The position numbers and the translations under genes are program-made. Below, piece by piece: positions 59,757 through 64,000 of a stretch of 64,000 nt of DNA. The DNA comes from JAGQSZ01 sp049647585. GTDB lineage: Bacteria > Actinomycetota > Acidimicrobiia > Acidimicrobiales > Microtrichaceae. The DNA lies in assembly GCA_049647585.1 (NCBI GenBank), contig JBARXY010000004.1, forward strand, positions 124,001 through 188,000, given 5' to 3'. The first letter of the stretch is position 1, and the number at the start of each line of letters is the position of its first letter. The notes under the pieces were generated by a model. It was not told the origin of the DNA, made no database searches, and saw nothing but the letters and a program-made list of their open reading frames with translations.

Positions 59757-60323
59757 TCAGCTTGCCCACCTGAGTTCCCTGCCGATCTTCGACAGACGCC
59801 CATCGACGATCAGACCGTTCTCGGCGAACCCCGAACCCTCGGTCCATTTGGCACCCAACTGAAGTCTGACCACATGGCCAGCAACGCGCCCGGCTCCTCC
59901 GCCCCGATCCACCACTTCGAGTTCGTCCACCGCGCTGCGGGCCTGATGCTTGGAGGTGCAGTTGAACACGATGCTCTCGGTAGAAGAACCGCCCCTGGGA
60001 CACCAGAGAGGTCCGAACTGTCTGCATCTACACGATGTGAATCGAGACCTTCGGGTTCGCACACGTTCGAACATTCGCCAATGTGTCGCTGGAGCCGCCG
60101 TGTGCCAGTTCGTATCGGAGTGCTCGACGTGCCGAGCACCGCAAGGACGACGACTGGATACGACATGGCACAAGCAAGTCCAACGCCGGCCGGGTTCATC
60201 AACACCAACTTGACTCCCCGGCGGCGATAGAGCCACTTGTCCGCGCTGAAGGTTGTCGACAGTTCGCCGCGCTGAGGCTCCACTCCGCTAGCCACAAGAC
60301 GCTCCTCGAACACAACAACACCG
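59757..60323 (-). other. Possible eroded gene, unidentified
   Basis: Between 59592 and 60323 no intact gene was found. On the minus strand two frames have protein-like composition: one with WLYRRRGVKLVLMNPAGVG and AMSYPVVVLAVLGTSS (around 60130-60240), another with ELEVVDRGGGAGRVAGHVVR and GSGFAENGLIVDGRLSKI to a stop at 59757. They may be halves of a frameshifted secreted protein. No family recognised. Confidence 0.25.
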
Positions 60324-60873
60324 TCAGGCGGCCCGTCGTCGGACTTCATCAGCGAAGGCCGGCGCGCCGCCTCGTTCGAGTGCGTCGAGGATCTGGGACA
60401 GCGTTCGCGGGGATTGGCGGTTGGCCGCGGCTTGCCTCGACAGCTCGTCGACCACTGCGGAAGGGGCTAGGTCGAGCAGGTCGAGGAGGAAGGTGTCGGG
60501 GTGGATGACCTCGATTGCGTACGGCTCGGTGCTGTTGTCGGGGAAGTCGGAGGTGTTGAAAGTCACGATCCCCCCCAGCGTTGGCTCGCACCGCAGCAGC
60601 GAGAACGTGACGATCCTTCGGGTCGCACGTGAGCCCGTCGATGAGCTACCGGTAGCCGCTCACCTCGGCGTCCGGGAACGCAGTGATCATCTGGCCGAGC
60701 AGGTGGTCCACAGCCGACGGGTCAACCACCGCGGCCAGGTTGCGCCGCAGTTCCTCAACGATGTCGGCTGACCACAGAGCGCGGTAAAGCCCGAGTTCGG
60801 CCAGCCGGAGCAAGGTGTCGCGCAGATGTGCTGGGTACAGAACGCAGGTGTCGAGCACCGCCGAGAACGTCAC
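60324..60873 (-). pseudogene. PIN-domain toxin inactivated by stop codon and frameshift
   Basis: GTG start at 60873. MTFSAVLDTCVLYPAHLRDT, then ADIVEELRRNLAAVV and AFPDAEVSGYR lead into a TAG (complement of 60646-60648). The same frame then continues LIDGLTCDPKDRHVLAAAV. An extra base in the C7 run at 60570-60576 shifts the frame, after which IVTFNTSDFP and the C-terminal helices run to 60324. A full PIN toxin of about 183 residues would result if both lesions were reversed. The cognate antitoxin gene upstream is intact. Confidence 0.88.
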
Positions 60874-60879
60874 GACCGC

Positions 60880-61344
60880 TCAGCGGGTTCGCCTTGGTGT
60901 GGTCGTGCGTTCGTAGAGGTCGGCCTCATCCGCGATCTCGACCATCCGGTCGAGCGCCTCACGACGCTCGACCGATGCCCGCTCGCGATACGCGAGCACG
61001 TCCGCAAGGCGGATCCGTCGATGACGGCCGGGCTGTTCAAAGGGGATCTCACCCGACTCGACCAGCTTCACAACGGTCGGTCGGCTCACGCCCAACAGAT
61101 CAGCCGCCTCTTGGGTGGTGAGTCGCTGGTGCACCGGTGCGATCGTCACTGCTTGGCCCTGTGCCATCGCCTCCACCACGTCGCGCAGGACCTCGAAGAC
61201 CTCGGGCGGCAGGACGAGTTGTTCGCCGTTCGGTCCCAACAGGGTGGTCGTGGGCTCAACCCCCAAGCTATCAAGGAGCGCGGCGAGGCCCGTCAGCGAC
61301 TCCCCCGGCGGCAGGACGGTTCGATCGAGCGTGGGTGTCGCCAT
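60880..61344 (-). CDS. Excisionase-like helix-turn-helix antitoxin
   Basis: 154 residues. The MerR/excisionase-type DNA-binding domain is at about 78-125: RLTTQEAADLLGVSRPTVVKLVESGEIPF, read through PGRHRRIRLADVLAY. The N-terminal 75 residues form a helical segment (LLGPNGEQLVLPPEVFEVLRDVV). AAGGAGC precedes the ATG. It lies 6 bp before the dead PIN toxin, so it probably persists as an autoregulator or an orphan antitoxin. A decayed duplicate is at 53331-53652. Confidence 0.9.
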   Translation of the reverse strand: MATPTLDRTVLPPGESLTGLAALLDSLGVEPTTTLLGPNGEQLVLPPEVFEVLRDVVEAMAQGQAVTIAPVHQRLTTQEAADLLGVSRPTVVKLVESGEIPFEQPGRHRRIRLADVLAYRERASVERREALDRMVEIADEADLYERTTTPRRTR

Positions 61345-61628
61345 GTTGGTGCTCCTTCAGTACGACCCCATCGTAACAGCAAATCGAAAAACTCGAAATC
61401 ACTCACCGTGAACGAGGATGTCGAGCCGTGCATCGGGAGTGCCGACCACTTCGACTCGAAAGACGGGCAACAGGTCCGTTCCACCGAGTTCGCGTAACAG
61501 CCCGGATCCGTCCGTTTGCAGGGATTGCGGCTCTCGACCTCCCGGCCAATACAGGCCGACGCCGCTGTCTACCGATAGTTCTCACCAGTCCCGATGGTCG
61601 GGCTTCACGCCTTGAAGGAGGAACAATC

Positions 61629-61815
61629 ATGAACGGATATGTGGCACAGCGACGAGGACGGTTCTACGCGGTCATATACGAAGGCCGCGACCCAGTCACC
61701 GGCAAACGAGATACGCAGGTGGCACCCAGCAGGAACCGGCCGCGCCGAAGCAAAACGCCTCGCCGCCAACCTCGCCGCGCAGGAACAGACGCGAGCCGAC
61801 GCGGTGCGCTCGCCG
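61629..61815 (+). pseudogene. N-terminal fragment of a tyrosine-recombinase integrase
   Basis: From the ATG at 61629 (AAGGAGGA upstream) the frame reads MNGYVAQRRGRFYAVIYEGR and DPVTGKR. A shift near 61710 then gives RRWHPAGTGRAEAKRLAANL and AAQEQTRADAV in the next frame. This is the AP2-like arm-binding start of actinobacterial phage/ICE integrases. The core-binding and catalytic domains are absent; the sequence runs into a cytochrome P450 remnant on the opposite strand. Confidence 0.7.
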
Positions 61816-61841
61816 ACGCGCTGCGACGCGGACTCGTGACC

Positions 61842-62070
61842 CAACACGGGGCTCGCCCATCGCAGCACCTCGTCGGCGGCGCTCGGTAGAAGACTCGGGT
61901 CGACTCGGAGTGCCTCGAGAGTTGGTCGGGGTGATGCACCAGCTCCATCAGGTCCTGCGAGAGCGCGTTGCGTGTCGGCTCGCTCCCCGCGACCGTGAGG
62001 ATCATGAAGAAGGCGTCGAGCTCTGCGCCGGTTGGCGCGGAGCTCTCGCCGTCAGGGTCGGTGACCTCTA
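61842..62070 (-). pseudogene. Cytochrome P450 internal fragment, frameshifted
   Basis: Minus-strand frame: DPDGESSAPTGAELDAFFMI and LTVAGSEPTRNALSQDLMEL, equivalent to the I-helix AGxET region with Pro in place of the first Thr, then VHHPDQLSR. At about 61905-61920 the frame shifts to LRVDPSLLPSAADEVLRWAS and PVL, the K-helix ExxR region. No haem-binding Cys domain and no N-terminus remain. It abuts the pirin stop on one side and the integrase fragment on the other. Confidence 0.75.
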
Positions 62071-62075
62071 GTTGC

Positions 62076-62951
62076 TCATGGTGACGCCTCGTTGACCTCG
62101 GAGCGCATAGCGCTCGCGCGCGGAAATGCGCCGCGCCGAAATTCGGCGAAGTACTCGGCAAGCTCGGCCTCGGACCCGGCGACGAACGGGCCCCGCGCAG
62201 CGAGCGCCGTGTCTTGCCGTTCACCGGCGTACAACAGAACACGGGCCGGGACATCGTCGGTGCGGATCTTGACCACATCGGTCGCTTCGTTCGACCCGCG
62301 GTCCAACCAGCCCACCTGGCCAGCGACCACTGCCACAGGCGGATCGCCGGCCGACACGGCGCCCTCGAGAACGAAGAGAAAGCCGTTGTAGGAGGATGGG
62401 AGCTCCTGTTCGAACGTGGAGTTCGCCTGCAGCCGAACGTCGAGCAGCGTGATCGGAACCGCATTGATGGTCTCGGCCGAGAGGCCACCGGAGCGCCCGC
62501 TGTAGAGGCGCGCTTCCACGCCGGGCTCCCGGCGGACGGGCATACGGTCCTGGGCCAGGAGTTGCACCCGCGGCGCAATGTGTCGCTGGTTCTCGGGGAG
62601 GACGACCCACAGCTGGAGCAAGCGCATGCCCTCGGACACCACGGCCTGCTCCGAATGAACGATGCCGCCGCCGGCCGTCATCCATTCGACGTCGCCTTCG
62701 CCGACCTTGCCGCCCAGGTCCTCCATCGAGCCCTTCAGCATGAAGGTCACGGTCTCGATCCCCGCATGGGGGTGCTCGCCGCCGAAGTGGCCGGCGTCGC
62801 TGATGCGATCGTCCATCATCAAGAAGAAGGGATCTGTCGCTTCAAAATCGCTGGGCGGAATCACCGCGGCGGCCGTGTGGGCCGGCCCGTCAAAACCCGG
62901 ACCGGCCGGAGGAACGGTGATGACGCGGCTGATATTGCGAAGCAGTGACAT
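62076..62951 (-). CDS. Pirin family protein
   Basis: 291 residues, bicupin. The N-terminal cupin keeps the iron ligands His60 and His62 (GEHPHAGIETVTFML) and His99 and Glu101 (AGGGIVHSE). A second cupin is at about 170-260 (NSTFEQELPSSYNGFLFVLEG). Related proteins act as quercetin dioxygenases or redox-sensing regulators. AAGGAG precedes the ATG. The stop lies beside the P450 fragment. Confidence 0.92.
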   Translation of the reverse strand: MSLLRNISRVITVPPAGPGFDGPAHTAAAVIPPSDFEATDPFFLMMDDRISDAGHFGGEHPHAGIETVTFMLKGSMEDLGGKVGEGDVEWMTAGGGIVHSEQAVVSEGMRLLQLWVVLPENQRHIAPRVQLLAQDRMPVRREPGVEARLYSGRSGGLSAETINAVPITLLDVRLQANSTFEQELPSSYNGFLFVLEGAVSAGDPPVAVVAGQVGWLDRGSNEATDVVKIRTDDVPARVLLYAGERQDTALAARGPFVAGSEAELAEYFAEFRRGAFPRASAMRSEVNEASP

Positions 62952-63081
62952 GGTCGGCTCCTTGTGGGTTGGCGTGAAAGTGCTGTGCAGCGCGGAATAG
63001 ATCGTTCGGCGTCGTCAGATTTGTCCATGCGGCGCGGTGGTCATGGGTACTTGCGTCCTAGTGGTCAGTAGCCGTTCACGC

Positions 63082-63435
63082 TCAGGTGCTCAGCAGTCGG
63101 AGGACGAGGGCAGCGATGGACAGAGCTAGCGGCAGCATCGGGCCGCCTATGCCCTTGGTGTCGCCGACACGGATGTGGCTGATGATGGCGCCGAGGAAGT
63201 AGACCGTCAGGCCGATCGCGGCGGCGATGCCGATCGGTGCGATCCAGAGTCCGATGATCAGCCCGGCGGCGGCGGCGAGTTCCAGCCCTGCGAGGACCGG
63301 GAACATGTTGAGGGGGACGCCGACGGTGCCGTGGATTCCCTCGACGACCTTGTCGTTCTTCTGGAGCTTCATGGCGGCGGACATGGTGACCATGAGTGCT
63401 AGCAGGATGCTGACGATGACAGTTGCGATGAACAT
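63082..63435 (-). CDS. DoxX family membrane protein
   Basis: 117 residues from the ATG at 63435, preceded by AGGAGA. Four helices: ATVIVSILLALMVTMSAAMKL, FPVLAGLELAAAAGLIIGL, GIAAAIGLTVYFLGAIISHIR and LPLALSIAALVLRLL. The K-L-x-x-x-x-x-V-x-G-x-x-x-x-G-V segment after helix 1 is the DoxX pattern. May help oxidative-stress defence or quinone redox reactions; the exact role is unknown. Confidence 0.87.
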   Translation of the reverse strand: MFIATVIVSILLALMVTMSAAMKLQKNDKVVEGIHGTVGVPLNMFPVLAGLELAAAAGLIIGLWIAPIGIAAAIGLTVYFLGAIISHIRVGDTKGIGGPMLPLALSIAALVLRLLST

Positions 63436-63554
63436 TGGGTTCTCCTGGTGGGGGATCTTGGGTGGGTGGACGGTGCTGACAGCGGTCAGCCCCACGGCGG
63501 GTGGCGTGAGCTGCAGTTCGCAGCTCTGGCAGTCATCGGTCCGGGCGGCGCAGG

Positions 63555-64000
63555 TCAGTCGGAGCTGGCGTTCGGGATTCGGGCCGCCGCCGCATCGGCC
63601 CGGATGCGGGGGCCGGCCTCGACGCCCAGGAGCTCGATGCCGTGGAGCATGGCCTCGTGGGGGAGCAACACGTTCGTCATCTGGAAGGTGAGTCGGTCGA
63701 TGCCGCCGAGGACCTCGTCGACGTGCTGCGCCTTGGCCACCACTGCGTCTGGGTCACCGATCAGGTACGCCCCGCCGGGTCCGCTCGCGGCCTCGTACTC
63801 GGCCTTGCTCGGCGGGCTCCACCCGCGCTCGCGGCCGATGGTCGCCATGAGTCGGGCGTAGCCGGGCCAGGTGGCGTCGATGGCCTCCTGGGTCGTGTCG
63901 GCGAGGAAACCGAAGGCGTGGACGCCGACACGGAGTGACTCCGGGTCGTGGCCCGCCTGGCGCCCGGCCTCTCGGTAGAGGTCGACGAGCGGGCGGAACC
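63555..64000 (-). CDS. Luciferase-like (LLM) oxidoreductase, 5'-partial
   Basis: The frame is open to the right edge, so the start lies beyond 64000. The visible 147 residues are the C-terminal part: FRPLVDLYREAGRQAGHDPE, GVHAFGFLADTTQEAIDATW, AYLIGDPDAVVAKAQHVDEVLGGIDRLTFQM split after AKAQ, and a final PHEAMLHGIELLG. This ending, with the GDP-x-x-V gate and final helix, is typical of FMN-dependent LLM monooxygenases. Third LLM gene in the window. Confidence 0.87.
   Translation of the reverse strand, partial: FRPLVDLYREAGRQAGHDPESLRVGVHAFGFLADTTQEAIDATWPGYARLMATIGRERGWSPPSKAEYEAASGPGGAYLIGDPDAVVAKAQHVDEVLGGIDRLTFQMTNVLLPHEAMLHGIELLGVEAGPRIRADAAAARIPNASSD

Overview
The window is high-GC DNA from an actinobacterium. 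Taxonomic cues are F420/FMN luciferase-like oxidoreductases, a PPOX-class F420 enzyme, an ArsC with an N-terminal helical domain of the mycothiol-linked type, several giant LuxR (LAL) regulators, DUF2277, DUF3618 and holin-III fragments, and many ATGA/GTGA gene overlaps. An environmental, possibly acidimicrobial, lineage fits; that placement is inference, because no rRNA or universal marker lies here. No rRNA, tRNA, CRISPR array or complete IS element was seen.

Layout. 1-17 kb: a sulfatase cut by the left edge, cupin, DHFR-like protein, a divergent ArsR/SRPBCC pair, a luciferase-like oxidoreductase (LLM), a YCII/ECF42 sigma pair, a crotonase, a 919-residue LAL regulator divergent from a small-protein/GNAT/ABC-exporter operon, an alpha/beta hydrolase, another LLM, DUF2277, SurE, a GNAT fossil, a PPOX enzyme and an SDR lacking its nucleotide-binding end. 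17-28 kb: acyl-CoA dehydrogenase, a short LAL regulator with a degenerate cyclase domain, eroded holin-III and DUF3618 genes, VOC, secreted or lipid-anchored proteins, an SDR and an SRPBCC/MBL pair. 28-34 kb: two more large LAL regulators. 34-39 kb: two lipoproteins, a FAD oxidoreductase coupled to an ECF41 sigma factor, and a crotonase.

39-47 kb: arsC and a 5'-truncated acr3, then a tight seven-gene Mrp cation/proton antiporter operon (mrpABCDEFG) preceded by an uncharacterised membrane-anchored protein. 47-51.5 kb: an SCP2-like protein, a membrane esterase, a rhomboid-like protein, a hydrolase coupled to a 58-residue gene, and DUF6544. 51.8-62 kb is an erosion zone: an unusual Ser/Thr kinase with a C-terminal DNA-binding-like domain is followed by remains of an antitoxin/PIN locus, an Abi_2 gene and a DUF433/DUF5615 pair. 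Farther on are tag, an internally deleted VOC gene, an ECF sigma/anti-sigma pair, two membrane proteins, a second antitoxin locus with a dead PIN toxin, and colliding fragments of an integrase and a cytochrome P450. 62-64 kb: pirin, DoxX and an LLM oxidoreductase cut by the right edge.

Themes. Four LAL regulators and three ECF sigma factors sit among lipid/CoA and flavin/F420 enzymes, which suggests many small locally controlled catabolic or detoxification modules. Broken genes are common. Two copies of one antitoxin locus show how decay proceeded, by deletion between very short direct repeats. Four separate genes end inside 13-15 bp tandem repeats that contain the stop codon.
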